A program made the translations under genes and the position numbers. Below the pieces are notes generated by a model. That model did no database searches, had not been told where the DNA came from, and worked only from the letters and a program-made list of their open reading frames with translations. Source: a virus. From it: DNA of 56,969 nucleotides. This document shows, in pieces, positions 38,399 to 45,613 of the stretch. Position 1 is the stretch's first letter. Every line of letters starts with the position of its first letter. The stretch spans positions 1-56,969 of the IMG/VR virus record IMGVR_UViG_3300048838_000199. One strand, given 5' to 3'.

Positions 38399-40426
38399 CT
38401 ACCCGCTGGTTGCCACCGAGTGGGCCGAATCCATGGCCGCCGGGTGTGGCGTTGGCGCGAACGACAGCACCAGGCTGTCGGCCTTGTCGGGTGACTTCAC
38501 GCCACGGTCGCGCATGTCCTTCTTGCTTTCCATCTGGACCTTGCCGCTGGGCACCTCGATGGTCAGCACGCTGCACAGTTGGCCGATCAGCTCGGGGTCG
38601 TTCGGGATGCTGATGCACTCGGTGGGGTCGTGGGGCACACCGCCTGGGTCGCCTTGCCGCCACAGCCACAGCTCGTATGCCTTCCTGAACCTTTCGCGCA
38701 CCGTCCAATACAGCTCTGCGCGCATGTTGGTAAACAACTCCTTGGCCGGCTTGTCGCCAAAACGTCGCCCGCTGCACTTGCCGCTGCCGTTCACCGCGTG
38801 CAGCTTAAATGGCCACTGCTTGCCGCCGTTGGCCTCGGGGTGGTATTCGCTGGCCAGTGGGCCGCCATAGCCGCCGCCGGCATCGTAATGCAGCACCCGC
38901 GCACTGACGCTGCTGGTGACCATCAGCATGGCCCTGGCCACCTGCGCCGGCACTGGCCGCACAATCACCTTCTGCAGCACCACGCTGGCCCCTCTGCGCA
39001 TGGTCCACACGTCCACGTCGGCACCGCTGCCCGACAGGTCCGCGCCGCATTCCACGATTTCGCCCATGTCGCCCAGGTCCAAGTTGATGGCCGCCGTCAC
39101 CCACGCGAATGGGAACACCAGCCGATCGCTGGACGCGCTGTAATCGATGTCCACTTCGCGCGCCATCTTCGCCGGGTCTGTAAACCGCTGCTTGGCCTTC
39201 TCGTACCAGGGGTAAATGATGCGCCGGGCACCGATCGTGGCCGGGTCTGGGGATTCGCCCTTGCCCGTGGCGATCGTGTTGCCCTCGGTGTCCAACGCCA
39301 GCCAGGTGTTCTTGCGCGGGTCCTGCTTCCACCGCAGCGACAGCACCGGGTGGTTGCCGCTGAACCGCTTGGTGGCAAACCAGTCGCCGGGGTTGTTCGG
39401 GGTGGACAGCCAGAACTTCACCTCGGCAGTTTCGGACAGCGACGCCTCCACGCTGTCGGGCTTGGCCGTGAATGCAGCCTCGTCAATCAGCACGCGCGTC
39501 GCACGTCCACCGCGCCCGATCTGGTTGCCACCTTCACCCACCAGCAGCGAACCGTTGGCCGGGTTCAGGATGCGCAGCCGCAGGCCGTGCTTGGCTTCGT
39601 CGTATCCCACCGGGGCCATCCAGCTGGGCAGCGTACGTATCATCATGCGCGCCTTGTGCATGATGCTGGACGGGTCGCCCTTGCTGTCCACCAGGGACAC
39701 CTTGCGACTGCAGAACAGGCCGGTGAACTCAGGCTCGAACAGCCAGGACCAGGTGAACCAGGCCACCAGCAGCCAGGTCGCACCCATGTCGCGCGCCTTC
39801 TCGATGATGCCCTCGGCCTGCGCGCCTTCCACCTCGAACAGCCACCGGGCAGCTTCCACCTGGTAGTCGAACGGGATAAACGGCAGCATGCCCTTGTTGG
39901 GTGGCCGTGGCTCGTACGTCCAGCCGTAGAACTCCAGCCAGTACAGGAACCCGTCGACACCGCGCGCCGGGCTGCACTTGTCCAGCTCGGCCTGCTGTTT
40001 GGCCACGTCGCTGTTGGCCTCGGCCAGCAGCTTGCTGCGCTGCTCCAGGTTGGCCAGCTCGACACCGCGCGCCGGGCTGCACTTGTCCAGCTCGGCCTGC
40101 TGTTTGGCCACGTCGCTGTTGGCCTCGGCCAGCAGCTTGCTGCGCTGCTCCAGGTTGGCCAGCTCGACACCGCGCGCCGGGCTGCACTTGTCCAGCTCGG
40201 CCTGCTGTTTGGCCACGTCGCTGTTGGCCTCGGCCAGCAGCTTGCTGCGCTGCTCCAGGTTGGCCAGCATGGTGGGGTTGGTCAGCTTGGCCAGCCCTCG
40301 TATCACCAGGTGCGTGGCCTGGTCAGTGCCCACCTGCTTGCCGTGCCTGGCCAGCTCGTTGCGCACCACCTGCAGCTGTGCCGACTGCCGAACCTTCTGG
40401 AAGGCCAGCCGCGCCGTTCTACCCAT
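38399..40426 (-). CDS. terL: Terminase large subunit (ATPase and nuclease)
   Basis: 675 residues. ATPase: EKARDMGATWLLVAWF (Walker A-like, about 215) and TRVLIDEAAF (Walker B). Nuclease: ADLSGSGADVDVWTMRR (first Asp), VLHYDAGGGYGG, and the C-terminal PDKADSLVLSFA (last Asp). The N-terminal 120 residues hold three perfect copies of a 35-residue unit (LANLEQRSKLLAEANSDVAK then QQAELDKCSPARGVE), absent from normal terminases in this number. The ATG overlaps the previous stop region by 8 bases. It pumps DNA into the prohead and cuts concatemers. Confidence 0.9.
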   Translation of the reverse strand: MGRTARLAFQKVRQSAQLQVVRNELARHGKQVGTDQATHLVIRGLAKLTNPTMLANLEQRSKLLAEANSDVAKQQAELDKCSPARGVELANLEQRSKLLAEANSDVAKQQAELDKCSPARGVELANLEQRSKLLAEANSDVAKQQAELDKCSPARGVDGFLYWLEFYGWTYEPRPPNKGMLPFIPFDYQVEAARWLFEVEGAQAEGIIEKARDMGATWLLVAWFTWSWLFEPEFTGLFCSRKVSLVDSKGDPSSIMHKARMMIRTLPSWMAPVGYDEAKHGLRLRILNPANGSLLVGEGGNQIGRGGRATRVLIDEAAFTAKPDSVEASLSETAEVKFWLSTPNNPGDWFATKRFSGNHPVLSLRWKQDPRKNTWLALDTEGNTIATGKGESPDPATIGARRIIYPWYEKAKQRFTDPAKMAREVDIDYSASSDRLVFPFAWVTAAINLDLGDMGEIVECGADLSGSGADVDVWTMRRGASVVLQKVIVRPVPAQVARAMLMVTSSVSARVLHYDAGGGYGGPLASEYHPEANGGKQWPFKLHAVNGSGKCSGRRFGDKPAKELFTNMRAELYWTVRERFRKAYELWLWRQGDPGGVPHDPTECISIPNDPELIGQLCSVLTIEVPSGKVQMESKKDMRDRGVKSPDKADSLVLSFAPTPHPAAMDSAHSVATSG
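39954..40268. repeat. Three perfect 105-bp tandem repeats inside terL
   Basis: Units 39954-40058, 40059-40163 and 40164-40268 are identical. Each encodes 35 residues of a charged helix ending in KCSPARGV. The unit keeps the frame. The lack of any difference among copies means very recent expansion, strong homogenisation, or an assembly artefact. Confidence 0.9.
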
Positions 40427-40763
40427 TCACCACCCAGTACAGCCCCAGAACCGTCAGCAGGCCGCCGCTGCTGGGCATCGGGTCCCACAGGCTGCCGTCG
40501 ACTTCGCGCACCACCGCGTGGAACGTGCCGCCCTCGATCGTGCCCACCTCGATGTGTCTGCCGATCGGCTGCGCATGCCGCAGCACCTCGATGCCGGCAC
40601 CGTCAGCCACCGACACCATGGCCACCAGCTGCAGCCCCATGGCCTGAAGCCAGCCGGCTGTGTCGGCCAGCCAGAACTCGGGATCCTCGGCCACGAAGTT
40701 CGGCACCAGCTCGTGGGGCACGTCGGCCAGCCTTGCGATGCACCGCCGCCAGCAGTCAGTCAT
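40419..40763 (-). CDS. Papain-fold-like small phage protein
   Basis: 114 residues from the ATG at 40763 overlapping the previous stop (ATGA). The pattern MTDCWRRCIARLADVPHELV, then FWLADTAGWLQAMGL, GGTFHAVVREVDG and LWDPMPSSGGL matches a common phage family with an N-terminal Cys, a central His and a DP motif, suggestive of a cysteine-peptidase fold. Function is not known to me. Confidence 0.6.
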   Translation of the reverse strand: MTDCWRRCIARLADVPHELVPNFVAEDPEFWLADTAGWLQAMGLQLVAMVSVADGAGIEVLRHAQPIGRHIEVGTIEGGTFHAVVREVDGSLWDPMPSSGGLLTVLGLYWVVNG

Positions 40764-40942
40764 GGGTGCCCCTGCCTTCGTCGCCGCACGTATCGCTGCT
40801 GCTTCTTTTCGGGGTCGTTGGCCGTGTGCCAGGCCCTGCAGTCGTCGCACAGGTATGCCACGTGGCCGAGACGCTTGGCCGCACGCTGCGCTGCCTTCTT
40901 GGTGTCATGCTGCAGCTTTCCACTCGGGCAGTCCTCACCCAT
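40760..40942 (-). CDS. Small zinc-finger protein
   Basis: 60 residues. DCPSGKLQHDTKKAAQRAAK, LGHVAYLCDDCRAWHTA is a frequent small phage pattern with one C...CxxC..H site, then a basic tail (QQRYVRRRRQGHP). The ATG overlaps the previous stop. Nucleic-acid binding is plausible. Confidence 0.65.
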   Translation of the reverse strand: MGEDCPSGKLQHDTKKAAQRAAKRLGHVAYLCDDCRAWHTANDPEKKQQRYVRRRRQGHP

Positions 40943-41339
40943 CCACCGCCCCCAGCTCTGGCCTGGTCAGCTGGCGCGCCCAGTCCAACACCACGAAGTC
41001 GGGGCCGTACGCCTGCTGCACGCATGGCACGTGGTTCAGCATGCACACCAGCATGTCCACCCGATTCACCCACGGCCACACGCCGCCGGCCAGGTACCTC
41101 GGCTCTGCTTGGCCTTCCACCTCGGCAATCAGGCAGTGCATCAGCACCCTGTCCCTGGTCAGCGCGCCGATCTGCCGGCCATACCCCATGCCGGCTGCCT
41201 GGACGTAGATGCTGGCGTCGCTGAAGTCGGGCACCAGGCACACCTGCGTGCCGTCGCTGAACTGCACCACCGTGCCGCCAGACACGTCGTACCGCAGCTG
41301 CATGCCGCCGATGTAAATGGTGCCCATCACGGGTGCCAT
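40935..41339 (-). CDS. Hypothetical protein
   Basis: 134 residues; ATG overlaps the previous stop (TGATG). Beta-rich N-terminus (GTIYIGGMQLRYDVSGG, TVVQFSDGTQVCLVP), then a helical part with DMLVCMLNHVPCVQQ. No family recognised. Confidence 0.6.
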   Translation of the reverse strand: MAPVMGTIYIGGMQLRYDVSGGTVVQFSDGTQVCLVPDFSDASIYVQAAGMGYGRQIGALTRDRVLMHCLIAEVEGQAEPRYLAGGVWPWVNRVDMLVCMLNHVPCVQQAYGPDFVVLDWARQLTRPELGAVDG

Positions 41340-41818
41340 CAGCTGCCCCCTTCCTCGGCCAGGGGTTCCACGTCCACGTTGTGCCTAGTGCGCCAGTGCT
41401 TGCCGCTGTACTCGGTCCAGCTGTATCGCATCATCTGCACCAGCAGCACCTTCTCGCGCATGTCGTGCGCTTCCTGCGCCGTGGCCGCTGCCACCTGCCG
41501 CATGCCACCGCCGCTGCACTCGATCAGCCCCCACCCTGCTGGCAGCTCGTGCTTTTCGATGATGCCCCTGGGTGCAGCGTAGTACCTGAAGTTCCCCACG
41601 CCCATGGTGGACAGCCGCCGGTGGGCCTTGTTCCGATCGGCCAGGAAGTCGCTGCGCGATACCTTCACCTCGACAAGCATGGACTGGCCGGCATAGGTCC
41701 ACCCCACCACGTCGGGGGACTCGGGGCAGTGCCACGCCACCACCTCGGTGGCCACCACCACGGCCCCATGGTTCCGCAGCCACGTGGCCGCGCGCTTCAC
41801 CAGCTCGGCATGCGTCAC
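41339..41818 (-). CDS. PD-(D/E)XK nuclease-fold protein (MmcB-like)
   Basis: 159 residues from a GTG at 41818 overlapping the previous stop. The N-terminal helix HAELVKRAATWLRNHGA is followed by PDVVGWTYAGQSMLVEVKVS (D...ExK) and RSDFLADRNKAHR, the layout of MmcB-type nuclease-fold proteins linked to DNA repair. The third of three PD-(D/E)XK proteins in the genome. Confidence 0.65.
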   Translation of the reverse strand: MTHAELVKRAATWLRNHGAVVVATEVVAWHCPESPDVVGWTYAGQSMLVEVKVSRSDFLADRNKAHRRLSTMGVGNFRYYAAPRGIIEKHELPAGWGLIECSGGGMRQVAAATAQEAHDMREKVLLVQMMRYSWTEYSGKHWRTRHNVDVEPLAEEGGS

Positions 41819-42174
41819 CGCCGCCGCCCCTTCACTCGGTTGTCGACGCCCAGGACTTCCACCCGCATGGACTCTGCCCGCGATGGGTGCCCCAGCATGC
41901 CCAGGCCGATGTCAGACAGCTGCCACTCGAAGTATCGGCTGCCCACCCAGGACTTGCTGCGCCTCTCGATCATGCCGGCCTGCGCCATGCCTTCCACCAC
42001 GATGGCTGCCACCTCGATCGTGCCGCCGCCCATCAGCTGGATGGTGGCCACGCCTCGGCCCGTCCAGTTGGGCATGGTGCCCTTGCAGTACAGCAGCTGC
42101 AGGACTTCCATGGGGTTCGGACTGCCTTCCTTCAGCCATGCCTCGAACAGCTGCTCCTTCTGCTCTGCCGTCAT
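41815..42174 (-). CDS. Hypothetical protein
   Basis: 119 residues from an ATG overlapping the small-terminase stop (ATGA). MTAEQKEQLFEAWLKEGSPN and MGGGTIEVAAIVVEGMAQAG, MIERRSKSWVGSRYFEWQLS suggest a small winged-helix-like fold with a basic end (RVKGRRR). Possibly part of the packaging complex by position. Confidence 0.55.
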   Translation of the reverse strand: MTAEQKEQLFEAWLKEGSPNPMEVLQLLYCKGTMPNWTGRGVATIQLMGGGTIEVAAIVVEGMAQAGMIERRSKSWVGSRYFEWQLSDIGLGMLGHPSRAESMRVEVLGVDNRVKGRRR

Positions 42175-42746
42175 GCCTGTGCCACTTCCTGCTGCATCTT
42201 CAGCACGTCGGTGATGCCCAGGGCCAGGGCCTGCGCCTCTGCGCACTTGTCCATGACCTCAGACGCGCCGCGAATGGACGCCACAAGGTTGGCCGACGGC
42301 ACTGGTGGCTCTACACTTTCGGGGTCCTCGGCCTGGTCCACCGCCCGCATGTACGCACGCTCTGCCCAGTCCAGCCGCCTGGTCGCCATGCCCAGCAGCT
42401 TGTTGGCCGCGTCGTGCAAGTTGGCCGCTCGGTTTGCTGCCTGGTGCAGCATGCGCTCGTACGGGTTGCTGGCCTCGATCGGTGCCAGCTCCATGGCCTG
42501 CTGGATTCTATGCGAATCGTACGCCGCTGCCCGGTTCACCCAGTCGAATCGTGCGCGCAGCCTGTCCAGCGATCGGGACGCCAGGCCCGTCGTTTGCGCC
42601 AACGCGCGCGCGCTGCGGGGGGCTGGCATTCGCAGATACGCCGTGAAGGTGGCGAAGTCCTTGTCTGTTTCCTCGGGCAGTCGTTCCCATGGGTGGGGTC
42701 CTTGCGCGCCTGTTGCGCTGGTGTGTGTCTTGGTTGCGTCGTCCAT
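42171..42746 (-). CDS. Small terminase subunit-like protein
   Basis: 191 residues from the ATG at 42746. The N-terminal HTH has FTAYLRMPAPRSARALAQTT, GLASRSLDRLRARFDW, then VNRAAAYDSHRIQQ; the HTH plus W-x-x-R-x-x-x-Y-D pattern is common in phage small terminases. The rest is coiled helical (YERMLHQAANRAANLHDAAN). It begins the transcript that ends with TerL. It should recognise the packaging site. Longer starts to 42821 are possible but lack support. Confidence 0.65.
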   Translation of the reverse strand: MDDATKTHTSATGAQGPHPWERLPEETDKDFATFTAYLRMPAPRSARALAQTTGLASRSLDRLRARFDWVNRAAAYDSHRIQQAMELAPIEASNPYERMLHQAANRAANLHDAANKLLGMATRRLDWAERAYMRAVDQAEDPESVEPPVPSANLVASIRGASEVMDKCAEAQALALGITDVLKMQQEVAQA

Positions 42747-42791
42747 GTGGCCACTTCCCTGCCAGTCCTTGCTGGTCGGCCAGGTGCTTCC

Positions 42792-42797
42792 ATTATC
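42792..42797 (-). promoter_or_regulatory. -10 box for packaging transcript
   Basis: GATAAT, 45 nt before the ATG at 42746, so this mRNA would have a leader with GGGAAG before the start. Weak operator-like CGCTGCACG and CTGCAGCACG lie upstream. Confidence 0.35.
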
Positions 42798-42835
42798 CCA
42801 CGCGCTGCACGCCATGCGCACCCCTCTGCAGCACG

Positions 42836-42872
42836 AAGGGCCAGCTGCACCTTCTTGATGCCTCTGGCCCTT
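42836..42872. terminator. Hairpin upstream of the packaging promoter
   Basis: Nine-base perfect arms AAGGGCCAG/CTGGCCCTT. On the minus strand it is followed by CGTGCTGCAG, similar to the hairpin at 7280-7310. Confidence 0.5.
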
Positions 42873-42902
42873 CTTGGACTTCTTGCGCCTTCCCTGCTTC
42901 CT

Positions 42903-43205
42903 TTACGTGTCCATGTCGCGCACGCGCTGCTCGTACGTCTTGCTTGCACTGGTGTCGGCAGCTAGGACGGCAAGGGCATGCTGCCTGGCTGTCGGGTCGT
43001 CGTACAGCTGCTGCAGGGGTATGCCGGTCGCGCCGGCTGCCTTGGTCAGGACGTACCATACCGGCAGCTCGGCCATGGCCCCCTCGCCTCGGCCCATGGC
43101 TGCGTCGACCAAGACGGCCACACAGTCGGGCAGCTCTGCGCGCATCTGCTCCCAGGATGCCGGCACTATGGCCTGCTTCATGTTCTGGTCGGTCAGGGTG
43201 TCCAC
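42903..43205 (-). CDS. Hypothetical protein
   Basis: 100 residues from a GTG at 43205 with GAGGGGG 5 nt upstream; an ATG at 43223 is an alternative and overlaps the previous gene more. DCVAVLVDAAMGRGEGAMAE, LPVWYVLTKAAGATGIPLQQ, then a C-terminal helix ending RVRDMDT. No family recognised. Confidence 0.6.
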   Translation of the reverse strand: MDTLTDQNMKQAIVPASWEQMRAELPDCVAVLVDAAMGRGEGAMAELPVWYVLTKAAGATGIPLQQLYDDPTARQHALAVLAADTSASKTYEQRVRDMDT

Positions 43206-43636
43206 TCGTGCCCCCTCATACATGTGGGCACGCCTTCCACTGGTTCGCCCTTGGGCCTCGGGTGCTGCATGGCACTGGCCTGGTGTCTTGCCGTCTGCCG
43301 AGTCACCAGCGCGCTGTACACCGCCGCCACGACGACGAACGGCAACATGATCGGCCAGGAGACTGCCATGCCGACGGCCATGGCGTTGTGGTGCTGCTGG
43401 TCCTTGATGTCCACCGCCAGGCAGACGTCGTGCGCCAGCATCTGCATGACTCGCATGCGCCGGTGGTTGAAGTCGCTGCCGACGGGCACCAGCACGTCGT
43501 CGCCAGGTTGTACGGTGTTCTCGGGCACCAGGTTCACCCGCCACAGCTGCGGATGATGCCCCGCGATGAGTAGCACGACGGTCACGACGGCACCCAGCGC
43601 ATAGATGATGGCTGTGCTGTAGGATCCTAAGTTCAT
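43193..43636 (-). CDS. Membrane protein of unknown function
   Basis: 147 residues from the ATG at 43636 overlapping the ASCH stop (ATGA). One membrane segment near the N-terminus (IIYALGAVVTVVLLIAG, about 8-24) and another at about 90-110 (WPIMLPFVVVAAVYSALV), with a soluble beta-rich stretch between (GDDVLVPVGSDFNHRRM). It could act in lysis or exclusion; nothing specific is visible. Confidence 0.65.
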   Translation of the reverse strand: MNLGSYSTAIIYALGAVVTVVLLIAGHHPQLWRVNLVPENTVQPGDDVLVPVGSDFNHRRMRVMQMLAHDVCLAVDIKDQQHHNAMAVGMAVSWPIMLPFVVVAAVYSALVTRQTARHQASAMQHPRPKGEPVEGVPTCMRGHEWTP

Positions 43637-44220
43637 TGGTTCACCTCGACTTGCATGGGCATCATCCACCTAGGGATGTACTCGCGCCAGTCCTCGTGCC
43701 AGTGGCTCTGCTGATTCAGGACCAAGTTGGCCAGGCCGCCCATGGCTGCCGCCTTTTCTATTTCATACGCTTGGAACGTCACCACCTGAACCTCTGCGCC
43801 CGTGTCCCCCTTGGGGTTCAACAGGTGGAAGTATTGCATAAAGGTGTCAACGCCCTCGAATCCCTCGGCCTTGGCGTCGTCCTCGGTGATGCTGTCCAGC
43901 CGTTCCAGCCTGGTGGACTCGATGCGCAGCGCGAACTGGCACAACCAGCTGGGCATGTGTATGGAAGGCTTCAGCACCCAGCCTGCCGGTGGGCTGTATG
44001 CCGGCCTGCCGCCGGTGCCTTGGATGGCCATGGCCACGTGGTGCTTCAGCTCGTGGTAATACCTCGGGTCTGCCTTCATGCCGCGCTGCACGAACCAGTT
44101 GCAGCTGGCCAACACCCACTCGCCCTGCTCGTACTTCCTGGCGTTCATGCGCCTGGTCTGCTTCTTGTCGCCGGCCTCGATCTTGGACAGCATGTAATGC
44201 GTGAAGGGCAGCCGCTTCAC
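43633..44220 (-). CDS. ASCH-domain-like protein
   Basis: 195 residues from a GTG at 44220 overlapping the previous stop (GTGA). LPFTHYMLSKIEAGDKKQTR then RIESTRLERLDSITEDDAKA and EGF match ASCH proteins, RNA-binding-like domains often found in phages. The centre holds a variable insert (PRYYHELKHHVAMAIQ). Likely RNA or modified-base binding. Confidence 0.65.
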   Translation of the reverse strand: MKRLPFTHYMLSKIEAGDKKQTRRMNARKYEQGEWVLASCNWFVQRGMKADPRYYHELKHHVAMAIQGTGGRPAYSPPAGWVLKPSIHMPSWLCQFALRIESTRLERLDSITEDDAKAEGFEGVDTFMQYFHLLNPKGDTGAEVQVVTFQAYEIEKAAAMGGLANLVLNQQSHWHEDWREYIPRWMMPMQVEVNQ

Positions 44221-44471
44221 AGTCGCCCCTCGCTGCACACCTCGGCCCTGCAACGCTCAGCAGCGCGCGCGTCGCCGTACGTGCGCCGGCAGCAGTCGCA
44301 CTGGAAGATGGTAACCAGCTGGAATGCGCCGCACTCGATCGGCTGCCACGGTGTCGAAACTTGGCCGCGCCGCTTGTCCTCGCCGGCCTGGATGGTCAGA
44401 GTGGTGACGCCGTTGTGCGTCGGTGGTGGTGGCACGCCTCGTGCCCTGTATACGCTGTGTGGTTGTGACAT
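44217..44471 (-). CDS. Small zinc-finger-like protein
   Basis: 84 residues. FQCDCCRRTYGDARAAERCR with a later CSEG gives a C-x-C-C...C...C site near the C-terminus. The N-terminal half is Pro-rich and probably disordered. It leads the ASCH/membrane-protein transcript; its leader holds a long inverted repeat. Confidence 0.6.
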   Translation of the reverse strand: MSQPHSVYRARGVPPPPTHNGVTTLTIQAGEDKRRGQVSTPWQPIECGAFQLVTIFQCDCCRRTYGDARAAERCRAEVCSEGRL

Positions 44472-44474
44472 AAG

Positions 44475-44512
44475 AACACCCTGGGGCCGATCAGCTCAGC
44501 CGCCAGGGTGTT
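44475..44512 (-). promoter_or_regulatory. Ten-base inverted repeat in leader, abutting the -10 box
   Basis: Perfect arms AACACCCTGG (44475-44484) and CCAGGGTGTT (44503-44512), loop 18 nt. The outer arm touches the TATAAT (44513-44518) and would include the transcription start; the other arm ends 3 bases before the ATG at 44471. It could be an operator or a leader hairpin controlling translation. Confidence 0.55.
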
Positions 44513-44538
44513 ATTATAGCACCGTGCTGCACGGTGCA
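44513..44538 (-). promoter_or_regulatory. Promoter with perfect-type operator (site S9)
   Basis: TATAAT at 44513-44518 preceded by GCACCGTGCTGCACGGTGC, a 19-bp near-perfect palindrome (44519-44537) of the RTGCWGCAY family. Confidence 0.65.
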
Positions 44539-44545
44539 GCCCGTT

Positions 44546-45049
44546 TTACTCGGGGTCCTCGAAGTTTCGATCGGCCAGGGATTCCACGAACTCCACCAGC
44601 TCCTCGGTCGCAGCTTCGCGCGCAGCCAGGACTTCCTGGAAGTCTGCGCCGGTCTTGTCGCAGATGGCCTTTACAGCCGATCGGGGCACGGTCAGCGCGC
44701 GCTGCAGGGTATCACGCCCAAACGCACGATAGACCAGGACGCCCAGTTCGATCAGGCTGGTGTTCAGCTGCGGCAGCTTCGTGGCCTTCTGCCTGCCGAT
44801 GATGCCAAGGTCCTCGGCCACCTGGTCGCCCACCTGGTCGTCGGGAATGTCGGCCAGGGCCTCGATGAACGCCACCCACGCCTTGGCCGCTTCGTTGCGT
44901 TCCTCTAGGGCCAGCTCGGGATCCGCGCCGGTCTTCTTGCAGATGCTTCGCACCCAGTTCTCGGGTGGGGTCAGGGCACGCTGGACAGCGGCTTCGCCTT
45001 GGGTGACCAAGATGGCCAAGGCTAGGGTGATGATGGTGTGGGTCTTCAT
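44546..45049 (-). CDS. Secreted protein with two internal repeats
   Basis: 167 residues. Signal peptide MKTHTIITLALAILVTQGEA. The mature chain is built from two related blocks: LTPPENWVRSICKKTGADPE with helix AKAWVAFIEALADIPDD, and LTVPRSAVKAICDKTGADFQ with helix TEELVEFVESLADR. Each has one Cys in the same place (ICxKTGAD), which could pair. TAGAAT lies 9 nt before the ATG. No family recognised; a periplasmic or surface role is inferred. Confidence 0.65.
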   Translation of the reverse strand: MKTHTIITLALAILVTQGEAAVQRALTPPENWVRSICKKTGADPELALEERNEAAKAWVAFIEALADIPDDQVGDQVAEDLGIIGRQKATKLPQLNTSLIELGVLVYRAFGRDTLQRALTVPRSAVKAICDKTGADFQEVLAAREAATEELVEFVESLADRNFEDPE

Positions 45050-45058
45050 TTCAGCCCG

Positions 45059-45064
45059 ATTCTA
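45059..45064 (-). promoter_or_regulatory. -10 box for secreted repeat protein (leaderless type)
   Basis: TAGAAT, 9 nt before the ATG at 45049, overlapping the inverted repeat at 45062-45130. Confidence 0.4.
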
Positions 45065-45130
45065 CCCACCGGCAGGTCTGGGGATGGCCAACCACAACCA
45101 GAACTCCGCCCCGTCGCTGCCGGTGGGTAG
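45062..45130. repeat. 14-bp perfect inverted repeat between holin and secreted protein
   Basis: Arms CTACCCACCGGCAG (45062-45075) and CTGCCGGTGGGTAG (45117-45130) separated by 41 bases. One arm overlaps the -10 box, the other lies just after the holin stop. It could fold as a terminator-like stem in the holin mRNA or bind a protein at two sites. Confidence 0.7.
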
Positions 45131-45138
45131 TCGCCGGG

Positions 45139-45561
45139 CTATTGTGCCGGCTTGTCGTCGTCCCTGCTGTCGATGTAGTGCCGCACGATGGCCAGGGATT
45201 CGCGCACGCGCTTGGGTATCGGGATGCCTAGAACTGCCGCGTGTTCGGTGATGCTCAGCAGCTCATTCACCAGCCACCAGACGGCAGCCAGGCCGCCGAA
45301 CGTGATGGTGACCTCGAACCCCAGCACCGAAAAGTTCACCGCCAGCAGCAGCCCATCGAACAGGCACGCCAGCAGCACCGTGAACGCCATCAGCATCTTG
45401 CGCATGATGCCTGCTCTGCTGATGCTGCTGGCCGCCTTCTTGTGTGCGAACGCTACAGCCAGCCCGAACAGGAAGTCGCTAAACGTGGCCGCAAGATACA
45501 AAACCATAAAGGGCAGCGTGATCTGCCAGTCAGTCCTAAGTGCTTCCTTGAATGTGTCCAT
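45139..45561 (-). CDS. Holin (phage holin family 4-like)
   Basis: 140 residues. Membrane segments: LPFMVLYLAATFSDFLFGLA (about 16-35), AFTVLLACLFDGLLLAVNFS (about 59-78) and FGGLAAVWWLVNELLSIT (about 88-105). The patterns FSDFLFGLAVAFAHKKAASS and SRAGIMRKMLMAF, together with a charged C-terminal tail, match toxin-secretion/phage-lysis holins. It makes membrane holes for endolysin export. No ribosome site is strong; GGTAGG lies upstream. Confidence 0.8.
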   Translation of the reverse strand: MDTFKEALRTDWQITLPFMVLYLAATFSDFLFGLAVAFAHKKAASSISRAGIMRKMLMAFTVLLACLFDGLLLAVNFSVLGFEVTITFGGLAAVWWLVNELLSITEHAAVLGIPIPKRVRESLAIVRHYIDSRDDDKPAQ

Positions 45562-45613
45562 GGGGTTGCCTACCGTTTGGTACTGCCGCCCCTGGCTGCA
45601 GCTGCATCAGAAT

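Noticed and set aside
39954-40268. CRISPR or mobile-element repeat
   Set aside because: Head-to-tail copies without spacers and in frame with terL, so a coding tandem repeat.
38579-41224. Plus-strand open frame of 881 codons
   Set aside because: Antisense to the terminase gene and its 105-bp repeats; the apparent protein repeats are only the complement of the terL repeats.
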